Of a DNA stretch of 21,597 nt, positions 1 through 7,027 are shown piece after piece. This DNA comes from CAYZXT01 sp964482515 (GTDB taxonomy: Bacteria; Elusimicrobiota; Elusimicrobia; FEN-1173). The stretch lies in NCBI GenBank assembly GCA_964482515.1, contig CAYZXT010000037.1, forward strand, positions 1-21,597, written 5' to 3'. The notes under the pieces are model-generated. The model was given only the letters and a program-made list of their open reading frames with translations, made no database searches and had not been told where the DNA came from. A program made the position numbers and the translations under genes. Position 1 is the first letter of the stretch; the number at the start of each line of letters is the position of its first letter.

Positions 1-493
1 AGATATCAAAATTCAGCGCGGCGGCGTAGATCAGCCAGGCCAAGTAGGGGACGAGCAGGAAACCGGCGATCTCGGACACCCGCCAGAAGGAGACCGTGGT
101 CCAGAGGACCAGGGCCAGCAAAAGCAGGATCACGAAGAAAGCCGCGCCCGGCGAACGCAGGCCGAAGAAGGTCGCCGACCAAAAGACGTTCACCACCAGC
201 TGGATCGCGAAGAGGTAAATGGACAGGTTGGAGCGCCGGGTCGGATCTTCCACCCGGCCGTCGGCATCCTCCCCGCTCAAGCGCCGCCACACCAGCCAGC
301 CGGCCAGGGCCATCAGCGCGAAGAGCGCCGTCCAGACGGGCGCGAAAACGGCTTCGGGCGGCGTCCACGAGGGCTTGCGCAGGAAGAAGTACCACCCGCT
401 GAGGGAAAGGTTGGTGAAGAAACCGCCGAGGGCCGACGCCAGCGATACGGCGGCGGCGAAGACGAAGAGAGCGCTCCATTTTTTCCGGTTCAT
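1..493 (-). CDS. tspO: TspO/MBR family tryptophan-rich membrane protein (3' end off window)
   Basis: The minus-strand frame starting with ATG at 493 stays open to the window edge, giving 164 residues that begin MNRKKWSALF; the last few residues and the stop lie outside. It shows the TspO/MBR pattern: five hydrophobic segments, WTPP after the first, a segment reading VFAPVWTALFALM, then QLVVNVFWSATFFGLRSP, and the family ending PYLAWLIYAAALNFDI. TspO proteins are inner-membrane proteins that bind porphyrins and related ligands and are linked to tetrapyrrole and stress responses; the ligand here is unknown. Its ATG overlaps the TGA of the upstream SDR gene (ATGA, 490-493), so translation is probably coupled. 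A long reading frame in another register over the same bases is only a shadow: it lacks these membrane segments. Confidence 0.9.
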   Translation of the reverse strand, partial: MNRKKWSALFVFAAAVSLASALGGFFTNLSLSGWYFFLRKPSWTPPEAVFAPVWTALFALMALAGWLVWRRLSGEDADGRVEDPTRRSNLSIYLFAIQLVVNVFWSATFFGLRSPGAAFFVILLLLALVLWTTVSFWRVSEIAGFLLVPYLAWLIYAAALNFDI

Positions 494-1965
494 TCTGTCC
501 CCCTCGCGGCCCGGGAATGGCGGACGGCCTCCCGGGCGATGTTGCGAAGCATGCCGATGAAAATGATCTTATGAAATGGATAGAACGCATACCATAGCAG
601 ATAACCGGGAAGGCCCGCCGGGTCGAACACCGCCGTTTCGCAGATCACGGAGCCGGAACCCTTGTCCATCACTTCGAACTGCAGCCAAGCGCGGCCCGGG
701 AGCTTGAGCTGCGCGGACAAAAGGAGTTCCCGTCCCGGTTCAATGTAATCCACTTTATAGCAATCGAGGAGTTCGCCGACGGAAAGGATTTCCGGATCGC
801 GCCGCCCGGGCGCCATGCCCGGACCGCCGACCGCACGGTCCATCCAGCCGCGAAGCTGCCAAAGCCAATTGGCGAAGTACCAGCCGGTGCGCCCGCCGAT
901 CCGCTGGATGGGCCGGAACGCCTCCATCGCGGACACGGGGACCTCGAGCCGGCGGGTGAACACGATCCGGTTGCCGAAAACGGCACCACCCCATCGCCGC
1001 CCGATCTTCTTTAGCGAGAAAAAATCCCCCCAGAGGATCCGGCTGAACTCCAGGTCCTCACTCTCGAGGGCCCGGGACACCGCCTCGCGCACGCCCATGG
1101 GGCGGATGGAAAACGCGCGGTACGCGCTGCCGTCCCGGACGACGGTGTCGTTCCTGAGGCTGTCGATGAGTTTTTGCCCGACGCGCGCGTACTGCGGCGC
1201 CACCAAACGGAGCCAAAGGCCGGAAAGGCGCGGCGTCAGCACCGGCACTGGGATCATGACGCGGCGCAACCCGCGCTGCCGGGCGTATTCGCGCATGAGG
1301 TCGCCGTAGGAAACCTCTTCACGGCCGCCGATCTCGAAAAGCCGGCTTTCTCCCTCGGGGAGTTCCAACGCCGCCAGAAAGTAAGCGAGCAAATCGTCGA
1401 CGGCGATGGGTTGGGTGCGGTTCGCCACCCAGCGCGGCGTCACCATCACGGGCAGACGTTCCACGAGACAGCGGATCAGTTCGAAGGACAGGCTCCCGGC
1501 GCCGATGACGATGGAGGTGCGGAACTCCACCACCGGCACGCCGCTCGCCCGCAGGATATCGCCCACCTCGTGGCGGCTGTGGAGGTGCGTGGACAGCGGA
1601 TGGGTGTCTTCCCCCAAGCCGCCCAGGTAGATGATCCGCTTCACGCCGGCGGCCTTGGCCGCCTCGCCGAAATTCCGCGCCGCGCGCCGGTCCTCCGCCG
1701 CGAAGTCGCCGGACGAACCCATGGAATGGATGAAATAATAGGCGGTGTGCACGCCGGCCAGGGCCTGGTCGAGGTTGATCTTTTTCACGACGTCGCCGTG
1801 CACGAACTGCGTGCCGTGCGGCGCCTTCAGGCGGAAGAATTCGGGGGCGCGCACCAGGCAGCGGATGGAATGGTTTTTCTCCTCCAGCAGGCGCAGCAGG
1901 CAGCCGCCCACGTAGCCCGTGGCGCCGGTGAGGAAGATGAGAGGTTTTCGGGAGGAGGGCGTCAC
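490..1965 (-). CDS. SDR-family NAD(P)-binding protein with C-terminal DUF2867 domain
   Basis: The product is 491 residues. An N-terminal Rossmann fold carries the dinucleotide-binding motif TGATGYVGG at residues 13-21, followed by a YbjT-like pattern (AYYFIHSMG, then GVKRIIYLGGLG). The C-terminal part, roughly residues 310-480, resembles DUF2867, a domain often fused to this kind of SDR (FFSLKKIGRRWGG, then GRELLLSAQLKLPGRAWLQF). The substrate is unknown; an NAD(P)-dependent reductase or epimerase is likely from the fold. The start used is GTG at 1965, chosen because the glycine-rich loop begins only 13 residues later; no good ribosome site precedes it, so the exact start is uncertain. The stop overlaps the tspO start by four bases, which suggests one transcript and a shared role, possibly in stress or pigment-related metabolism. 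Confidence 0.88.
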   Translation of the reverse strand: MTPSSRKPLIFLTGATGYVGGCLLRLLEEKNHSIRCLVRAPEFFRLKAPHGTQFVHGDVVKKINLDQALAGVHTAYYFIHSMGSSGDFAAEDRRAARNFGEAAKAAGVKRIIYLGGLGEDTHPLSTHLHSRHEVGDILRASGVPVVEFRTSIVIGAGSLSFELIRCLVERLPVMVTPRWVANRTQPIAVDDLLAYFLAALELPEGESRLFEIGGREEVSYGDLMREYARQRGLRRVMIPVPVLTPRLSGLWLRLVAPQYARVGQKLIDSLRNDTVVRDGSAYRAFSIRPMGVREAVSRALESEDLEFSRILWGDFFSLKKIGRRWGGAVFGNRIVFTRRLEVPVSAMEAFRPIQRIGGRTGWYFANWLWQLRGWMDRAVGGPGMAPGRRDPEILSVGELLDCYKVDYIEPGRELLLSAQLKLPGRAWLQFEVMDKGSGSVICETAVFDPAGLPGYLLWYAFYPFHKIIFIGMLRNIAREAVRHSRAARGTE

Positions 1966-2079
1966 GCGTCGCCCGCTTCGGGGGCGCGGCGCTTGGCGGC
2001 GGGGCGGTAATATTTCGTCCGCACGCGATGGATTTTGGGCGGAGGAGGAACGCGGAAACGCGGCTTCGCCTTTTTGCGC

Positions 2080-3426
2080 TTATTCTTCAAAGGCCTCTTT
2101 GTGCCGCGTCATGTCCTTGGCCAGCGGATCGTTCTCCAGAGACTTGGCGCATTCGTAAAGCTTCGCGAAGAAATCGTCCACCTGCCCGACTTCCAGGCAG
2201 GAGAACGCCACGCGCACGTCGGTCTCGGAGGTGGCGATCACGCCGATCCCGAACTTATCCAGGAGGCGCAAGCGGTATTCCTCGGCGTTCAGGCCTTTCA
2301 GCTTCACGCACATGAAATAACCGGAATTGAAAGGATAGGGCGTCCAGGCCGAAGCGAAGGCCGGGTTCGCGAGGGTTTTCTTGACCGCGAGGTAGCGGGA
2401 TTTCATCAGCTCGAACTTTTCTTTCTTCTCTTTGGCGTAGTCCGGGCTCTTCAGCGCCTTCAGCACGATGGTCTGCGACAACTGGGACCCGTTGGACACC
2501 GCGCCGCGCACGCAGCCGCCGGCTTTTTTCTCCAGCGCGCCGTACAGCCCCGCGCCGCCCTGTCCCGCCGAGAACGTGATGAACCCCACGCGCAGGCCCC
2601 ACACGTAATCTTCCTTGGTCGCGCCGTCGAGTTTCACCGCCAGCAGCCGGGGATGTTTCCCCGCCGCCTTCGTGAAGGGCGATTCCTGCGGGCCGTCGAA
2701 GAAAAGCCCGAAGTAGGCGTCATCGTACACCGCCACCACGCGCTTGCCGGCTTCGGCGGTCTCCACGAGGATCTGTCCGATCTCCACCGCTTCCTTGTCC
2801 GTCACCGTGTAGCCGGACGGATTGTTGGGGAAGTTCAGCACGATGATGATTTTATTTCCGGATTGTTCCTTCAGCGTCTTGCGCAGGCCGGCGACATCGA
2901 AACCCGTGTTCGCGTCGTTAAACATCCGGTAGCGCGCCAGCTTGCCGCCGCGCCGCAGGCCGAAGGTCATATTGTAGTTCCCCCACACTTTGTCGGGGAG
3001 CAAAATTGTGTCGCCCGGCTCCACGAACATGTCGGCGACGATGCTCAGGCCGTGGGTGATGCCCGTCGTGACCACGGGGACGCTGAGGGTTTTGTCTTTG
3101 AGGGACGGGTTCTTTTCGGTGAGAAGTTTTTTCCACTCGTTGCGCAGCTCCAGGTTGCCGTAGGAGGGCGCGTAGCCGAGCGCGTCATCCGAGGAAATGC
3201 CGTTCAGCTGCTTCATGATGCTCGGAAGGTTCATGGCCTTGCCGTTTTCCTTGGCGATGCCGATGGTGGCGTTGTACTTGGTGGCCTTCTGTTTGGCCTC
3301 GGCGGTCTGCGTGAGGATGCCCTTGGGGAAATAAAATTCCCGGCCCAGGGCGGAAAGCATTTCAAAGACTTCCGGAGATTCCTTTTTGATTTGGTCGTTC
3401 AGCTCCACGGCCAACGAATGCGGCAT
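2080..3426 (-). CDS. PLP-dependent aminotransferase, class I/II
   Basis: The product is 448 residues with fold-type I aminotransferase landmarks: NNPSG at 201-205, the ring-nitrogen aspartate in VYDDAYFG (about 235-236), the Schiff-base lysine K271 in KLDGATKEDYVWGLRVGF and the nearby R279. TGITHGLS near 121-128 fits the phosphate-binding turn. Such enzymes move amino groups between an amino acid and a 2-oxo acid using pyridoxal phosphate in the cytoplasm. It resembles the aspartate/alanine/aromatic group, but the substrate cannot be read from the sequence. ATG 3426 is supported by an AGAGGAG ribosome site eight bases upstream. It appears to be transcribed alone from a promoter near 3475 and is divergent from the FecR-domain gene. 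The 114 bases between it and the SDR gene hold no clear terminator, so read-through into that gene and tspO is possible. Confidence 0.92.
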   Translation of the reverse strand: MPHSLAVELNDQIKKESPEVFEMLSALGREFYFPKGILTQTAEAKQKATKYNATIGIAKENGKAMNLPSIMKQLNGISSDDALGYAPSYGNLELRNEWKKLLTEKNPSLKDKTLSVPVVTTGITHGLSIVADMFVEPGDTILLPDKVWGNYNMTFGLRRGGKLARYRMFNDANTGFDVAGLRKTLKEQSGNKIIIVLNFPNNPSGYTVTDKEAVEIGQILVETAEAGKRVVAVYDDAYFGLFFDGPQESPFTKAAGKHPRLLAVKLDGATKEDYVWGLRVGFITFSAGQGGAGLYGALEKKAGGCVRGAVSNGSQLSQTIVLKALKSPDYAKEKKEKFELMKSRYLAVKKTLANPAFASAWTPYPFNSGYFMCVKLKGLNAEEYRLRLLDKFGIGVIATSETDVRVAFSCLEVGQVDDFFAKLYECAKSLENDPLAKDMTRHKEAFEE

Positions 3427-3472
3427 GATTGTAGCTCCTCTAAGGTTGGGACCCGGTTTTTAAAATCGGCAT

Positions 3473-3481
3473 ATTATGCCA
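3473..3481 (-). promoter_or_regulatory. Candidate extended -10 promoter for the aminotransferase
   Basis: Read on the minus strand this is TGG-CATAAT, an extended -10 (TGn) next to a near-consensus hexamer, with no convincing -35. It would start transcription near 3466 and give a leader of about 40 bases containing the AGAGGAG ribosome site. The surrounding GGCATA-A-TATGCC is nearly palindromic, so a regulator could overlap it. Confidence 0.4.
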
Positions 3482-3491
3482 AATTGCCCGG

Positions 3492-3503
3492 GTTTTCGAA
3501 AAC
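3492..3503. promoter_or_regulatory. Perfect 12-bp palindrome, candidate operator
   Basis: GTTTTCGAAAAC is a perfect palindrome 11 bases upstream of the candidate -10 of the aminotransferase, about where a -35 contact would be. The position suits a repressor or activator site. No regulator is identified, and a 12-bp palindrome can occur by chance. Confidence 0.3.
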
Positions 3504-3519
3504 GAGTTAAATCATGCTC

Positions 3520-3611
3520 AGAGGATTCGTCCACTCCTGCGGCACCTCCCCGCCCCCCAACCCCCGTTTTCAACGGGGGTTGGTCGGTGTCCTCGGAGTA
3601 ACGAATCCTCT
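3520..3611. repeat. Long imperfect inverted repeat 1 (92 nt hairpin)
   Basis: Outer arms AGAGGATTCGT (3520-3530) and ACGAATCCTCT (3601-3611) are perfectly complementary. An imperfect middle stem follows (ACTCC...CACC against GGTG...GGAGT). The core is a perfect 12-bp stem, CCAACCCCCGTT (3557-3568) against AACGGGGGTTGG (3572-3583), with loop TTC. No T-run follows on either strand, so it is not a normal terminator. It lies between two divergent promoters and may not be transcribed by either. Confidence 0.75.
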
Positions 3612-3625
3612 TCGGCAAACGCGCG

Positions 3626-3723
3626 CTGGATGAATTTCGATCCGGCGGCCTCATAGATCGTTGGGGGAAACGATCTCCGAGGAGCGACCCGTGGGGGAGC
3701 GTCCCCGGACGAAATTCAGCCAG
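3626..3723. repeat. Long imperfect inverted repeat 2 (98 nt hairpin)
   Basis: The outer arms at 3626-3645 and 3705-3723 pair with one mismatch and one bulge (CTGG-TGAATTTCG-TCCGG against CCGGA-CGAAATTCA-CCAG). An inner stem AGATCGTT (3655-3662) pairs with AACGATCT (3669-3676) around a GGGGGA loop. CTCCGAGG (3675-3682) could also pair with CCTCGGAG (3591-3598) of hairpin 1. Two such hairpins in tandem look like a REP/MITE-type intergenic element or an undescribed structured RNA. Confidence 0.7.
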
Positions 3724-3737
3724 GGCGTAACAGATGC

Positions 3738-3766
3738 TTGACGGCGGGCGCGGCATGCGATATACA
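3738..3766 (+). promoter_or_regulatory. Sigma-70-type promoter for the FecR-domain gene
   Basis: TTGACG (3738-3743) and TATACA (3761-3766) are separated by exactly 17 bases. Transcription would start near 3773, leaving a leader of about 40 bases with an AGGGGGA ribosome site before ATG 3815. This placement rules out the in-frame ATG at 3734 as a start. Confidence 0.65.
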
Positions 3767-3814
3767 CTCAGGGAAGTAGTCCCACGGCAGGCAACCATAT
3801 CCCAGGGGGATTCG

Positions 3815-4609
3815 ATGCGATTAAAAGTTTTGCTCGGTTTCGCGATGGCGCTTTTTATCAGGGCGGGAACGGCAGCGGCGGCGGACGCCATCAAAGCCAC
3901 TTTCACGGAAGTCAAAGGCGAAGTCAAAGTCAGCACTGGACCCGCGGCCCGCTGGCATGTCGCGGAGAAGGGAATGCGATGCGGCCCCGGCGCCACCATC
4001 AAGACCGGCCCCCGCGGCTACGCGCAACTCCTCTTCGACGACGAGTCGGCCCTGCGCCTCGAGAAGAACACCAAGGTCACGCTGCGGCAGGCCGAGCGGG
4101 AAAAAGGCGTCCGGGCGTTCCTCGTGGAAATGTTCAACGGCCGGCTGCTCAGCAACATCCCCCACGCCAACAAATTCGGCAAAACCAAATTCCAGGTGAA
4201 GACGCCGGGCTGTTCCGCCGCGGTTCGCGGCACGCAGTTCGTCATGGAAAGCTCCACGTCCGGCGCGTCGGTGGCCGTCTATGAAGGCAGCGTCGCCGCC
4301 GAGAACCCGAATGCAAAAGGCACGGTCGAGGTCGCTGCCAACCAACAGACGGAAGTTTCGGGAGACCGGCCGCCCGCCGCGCCCCATCCGCTCAGCGCCG
4401 AGATGGAAACCTATCGGAAGGACGTTGCCGCGCTCTTCGCCCAATACGCCGACGGGCTCCGCGCCAACATGGAAGCCGTCCAGCAGATGAACGCGATATA
4501 CATGGAAAAGCACCGGCAGGAAATGCAGGAAGGCATGGACGAATTCAACGACAGCTTTCAGGGCGTGATGGAAGAGTTCCGGAACAACATGGGGACGGAA
4601 GGGCAGTAA
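3815..4609 (+). CDS. Secreted FecR-domain protein
   Basis: The product is 264 residues. It opens with a signal peptide (MRLKVLLGFAMALFIRAGTAAAADA, split here as basic end, hydrophobic core and AxA-like site near residue 23). A FecR-type domain follows at about residues 55-165: ETGxxGYAQLLFDDxSALRL-like segment, then NGRLLSNI, FQVKTPGCSAAVRGTQFVM and VYEGSVAAEN. The tail from about 190 to 264 is polar and helical. FecR domains were named from an anti-sigma regulator, but here there is no N-terminal cytoplasmic segment or internal membrane helix, so a freestanding periplasmic or surface role is more likely. The function is unknown. ATG 3815 is preferred because AGGGGGA lies just upstream and a promoter lies at 3738-3766. 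The gene converges on the flavoprotein gene with only two bases between stops. Confidence 0.85.
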   Translation: MRLKVLLGFAMALFIRAGTAAAADAIKATFTEVKGEVKVSTGPAARWHVAEKGMRCGPGATIKTGPRGYAQLLFDDESALRLEKNTKVTLRQAEREKGVRAFLVEMFNGRLLSNIPHANKFGKTKFQVKTPGCSAAVRGTQFVMESSTSGASVAVYEGSVAAENPNAKGTVEVAANQQTEVSGDRPPAAPHPLSAEMETYRKDVAALFAQYADGLRANMEAVQQMNAIYMEKHRQEMQEGMDEFNDSFQGVMEEFRNNMGTEGQ

Positions 4610-4611
4610 TT

Positions 4612-5823
4612 TTATTCGGCGGCGAGGGCTTTCCCCGCGATCCAGCCGGTTGTCCAGGCGTTCTGGAAATTAAATCCTCCGGTGAGGGCGTCGATGTCGA
4701 GGATCTCCCCCGCCAGATAAAGCCCCGGGCACACCTTGCTTTCCATCGATGAAAAATCCACTTCGTTCAATTTGACGCCGCCGCAGGTCACGAACTCTTC
4801 CTTGAAGGCGCTCTTGCCCGTCATCTTATAAACGCCGCACAACAATTCCTCCGCCAACCGGTTCAAGTTCGCCTTCGTAATGTCCGACCAACGAAGCTCA
4901 TCGCTGACGCCCGCCGCCCGCGCGAGTTTTTCCCACAGCCGCTGGGGAATGTCGACCGCGGATTGGTTTAAAACCAGTTTCCGCGCGTGGGCGGACCGGG
5001 CCTCCTGGAATTTGGCGTTTAGCTCGTCGGGCTTTGTCTCCGGCAGCCAGCTCACCTCCAGCTCCGCCTGATAGTTCGCGCCGTTGAGGATCCGCGCGCC
5101 CCAAGCCGAAAGCTTCAGGACCGCGGGGCCGCTCAGCCCCCAATGGGTGATGAGGAGCGGGCCGCGCTGTTCCAGTTTCTTCCCCTTCAGTTTGACGCGC
5201 CCGTCCGGCACCGAAATCCCGGAAAGCCCCTTCAGCCGCGGGTCGGCGATGGTGAAGGTGAACAACGACGGCACCGGCGGTTCGAGTTTGTGCCCGAGGG
5301 ACTGGACCCAGCGATGGCCGTCGGCGTTGCTTCCCGTCGCCAAAAGCAACCGGTCGAACACGCGGCTGGTTCCGTCTTTAAAGATCAAAACAAATCCCTT
5401 TTCGTTCTTCTCGACGGATTTGATCGCCGCGCCGGTTTGGACTTCCACCTTGGCCTTGCTCGCCGCTTCGAGCAGGCAATCGATGATGGTCTGCGATTGG
5501 TCGGACACCGGGAAGACGCGCCCGTCTTCTTCCGTCTTCAGTTCCACGCCTCGGGACTCGAACCAATCCATGGTGTCGGCGGGCTGGAAATTGTGGAAGG
5601 GGCCGAGCAGCGCCATGCCGCCGCGCGGGTAATAATGGATGAGCTGTTTGGGTTCGAAACAGGAATGGGTGACGTTGCAGCGCCCGCCGCCGGAGATTTT
5701 CACCTTCGCCAGGACGCGCTCGCCGCGCTCGAAGATCGTGACGCGCGAATTGGGATTTGATTCTGCGCAGGCGATGGCCGCGAAGAATCCCGCCGCGCCG
5801 CCGCCCACCACAGCCACGCTCAA
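4612..5823 (-). CDS. HI0933/YhiN-type FAD-dependent oxidoreductase
   Basis: From the TTG at 5823 the product is 403 residues beginning (M)SVAVVGGGAAGFFAAI, a classic FAD Rossmann motif at the N-terminus. The family marks SGGGRCNVTH, LLLATGSNADGHRW and the C-terminal LTGGFNFQNAWTTGWIAG are all present. These flavoproteins are widespread and usually annotated BaiN/YhiN or HI0933-like; their reaction is largely undefined. The TTG overlaps the TGA of the upstream L-2-hydroxyglutarate oxidase gene (TTGA), so coupled translation is likely; another TTG at 5826 and a GTG at 5817 are possible starts. The reading frame continues upstream to 5928, but those residues only mirror the neighbouring gene in another register. 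It is the last gene of a three-gene operon. Confidence 0.88.
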   Translation of the reverse strand: MSVAVVGGGAAGFFAAIACAESNPNSRVTIFERGERVLAKVKISGGGRCNVTHSCFEPKQLIHYYPRGGMALLGPFHNFQPADTMDWFESRGVELKTEEDGRVFPVSDQSQTIIDCLLEAASKAKVEVQTGAAIKSVEKNEKGFVLIFKDGTSRVFDRLLLATGSNADGHRWVQSLGHKLEPPVPSLFTFTIADPRLKGLSGISVPDGRVKLKGKKLEQRGPLLITHWGLSGPAVLKLSAWGARILNGANYQAELEVSWLPETKPDELNAKFQEARSAHARKLVLNQSAVDIPQRLWEKLARAAGVSDELRWSDITKANLNRLAEELLCGVYKMTGKSAFKEEFVTCGGVKLNEVDFSSMESKVCPGLYLAGEILDIDALTGGFNFQNAWTTGWIAGKALAAE

Positions 5824-7016
5824 CAAACGACTTTGTCCGCGATGGCCCGGCCGATGGGCAGGGACGCGGTGGCCGCGGGCGAGGGCGCGTTCAAGACGTG
5901 CAGCGCGCCCGGCTCTTCTTTGAAGCAAAAATCATCCAGCAACTGGCCCGCCGGGTTCAGGGCCTGGGCCCGCACGCCGGAACCGCCCGGCTCCAGGTCC
6001 ATTTCCCCGACGGCGGGCACCAGCTTCTGCAGGGACCGCACGAAGACCTTCTTGCTGAGCGACCGGTAGAACTCCCCGAACCCCACGTTGGGATATTTCG
6101 CCGCCAGCTTCCAGAACCCCGGGTAGGTCATGGTTTCCCATAAATCGCCGAAACGGAAATCCGTTTTCCGGTAACCTTCCCGGCGGAAAGCGAGCACCGC
6201 GTTGGGCCCAGCCTCCACGCCGCCGCCGATCATCCGGGTGAAATGGACGCCGAGGAACGGGAACGCCGGGTCGGGCACCGGGTAGATCAGGCCGCGCACA
6301 TAAAATTTTGCTTCCGACGTTAGAGTGTAATATTCTCCCCGGAACGGAACGATCTTCACGCCGGGGTCGGCGCCGCAGCTCTTCGCCACGCGGTCCGAAT
6401 GTAACCCGCCGCAGTTGATGATGAAATCGGTCTCCAGCACCCTGTCCGCCACGTGAAGGTACCAGCGCCCGTCCATCCTCTGGGCGGACGAAAGCGGGGC
6501 GTTCAGAAGGATTTCGCCGCCCGCCCGGCGGACGATATCCGCCATTTTTTCCGACACGGCTTTGTAGTCGACGATGCCCGTGCCCGGCACCCAGAGGGCC
6601 GCGATGCCGGCGGCCCGCGGCTCGATTTCCTTCAGCCGCTCCGGACCGATCTTCTCGATCCCCGGAATGCCGTTGGCCGTTCCGCGGCGGTAAAGTTCCT
6701 CCAGCCGCGGCAACTCCGATTCTTCGGTGGCGACCACCACTTTGCCGGTGATTTCATGGGCGATCCCGTTTTCCCGGCAGAAATCCACCATCTCGCGGGC
6801 GCCGGACACGCAGAGTTTGGCCTTGAACGAACCGGGCCTATAGTAGAGGCCGGAATGGATGACGCCGGAGTTGTGGCCCGTTTGGTGGGCCGCGACGGTC
6901 TTTTCTTTTTCGAGGAGCGTGAGGGAAATGCCGGGGAACTTGTGGAGAAGCGCCAACGCGGTCGCCAGCCCCACGATGCCGCCGCCGACGATGGTGACTT
7001 GGAAAGGTTTGGTCAA
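5820..7016 (-). CDS. lhgO: L-2-hydroxyglutarate oxidase/dehydrogenase (FAD)
   Basis: The product is 398 residues. It has an N-terminal FAD Rossmann motif, VTIVGGGIVGLATA (GGGIVG at about 11-16), and the DAO-family signature AAHQTGHNSGVIHSGLYYRPGS that marks L-2-hydroxyglutarate dehydrogenases. It also has FRGEYY near the middle and a C-terminal SPAATASLPIG. The enzyme oxidises L-2-hydroxyglutarate to 2-oxoglutarate, a metabolite-repair step, passing electrons to oxygen or the quinone pool. The start is TTG at 7016, because no ATG or GTG fits before the FAD motif. There is no ribosome site, and the upstream dehydrogenase stop is only 11 bases away, which points to coupled translation. Length and motifs match the family, so the assignment is fairly secure. 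Confidence 0.9.
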   Translation of the reverse strand: MTKPFQVTIVGGGIVGLATALALLHKFPGISLTLLEKEKTVAAHQTGHNSGVIHSGLYYRPGSFKAKLCVSGAREMVDFCRENGIAHEITGKVVVATEESELPRLEELYRRGTANGIPGIEKIGPERLKEIEPRAAGIAALWVPGTGIVDYKAVSEKMADIVRRAGGEILLNAPLSSAQRMDGRWYLHVADRVLETDFIINCGGLHSDRVAKSCGADPGVKIVPFRGEYYTLTSEAKFYVRGLIYPVPDPAFPFLGVHFTRMIGGGVEAGPNAVLAFRREGYRKTDFRFGDLWETMTYPGFWKLAAKYPNVGFGEFYRSLSKKVFVRSLQKLVPAVGEMDLEPGGSGVRAQALNPAGQLLDDFCFKEEPGALHVLNAPSPAATASLPIGRAIADKVVC

Positions 7017-7027
7017 AGTTTTTGCGC

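Noticed and set aside
6..590. 194-codon minus-strand frame overlapping tspO
   Set aside because: Arg/Pro-rich and out of register with the clear TspO sequence, which is open to the window edge.
2035..3510. 491-codon plus-strand open frame over the aminotransferase
   Set aside because: Shadow of the aminotransferase on the other strand; no domain or ribosome site.
3557..3583. Perfect 12-bp hairpin as a Rho-independent terminator
   Set aside because: No T-run follows on either strand, and it lies between divergent promoters rather than after a gene.
3734..3814. Upstream in-frame ATG for the FecR-domain gene
   Set aside because: It lies in front of the promoter and would put 27 residues before the signal peptide; ATG 3815 has a ribosome site.
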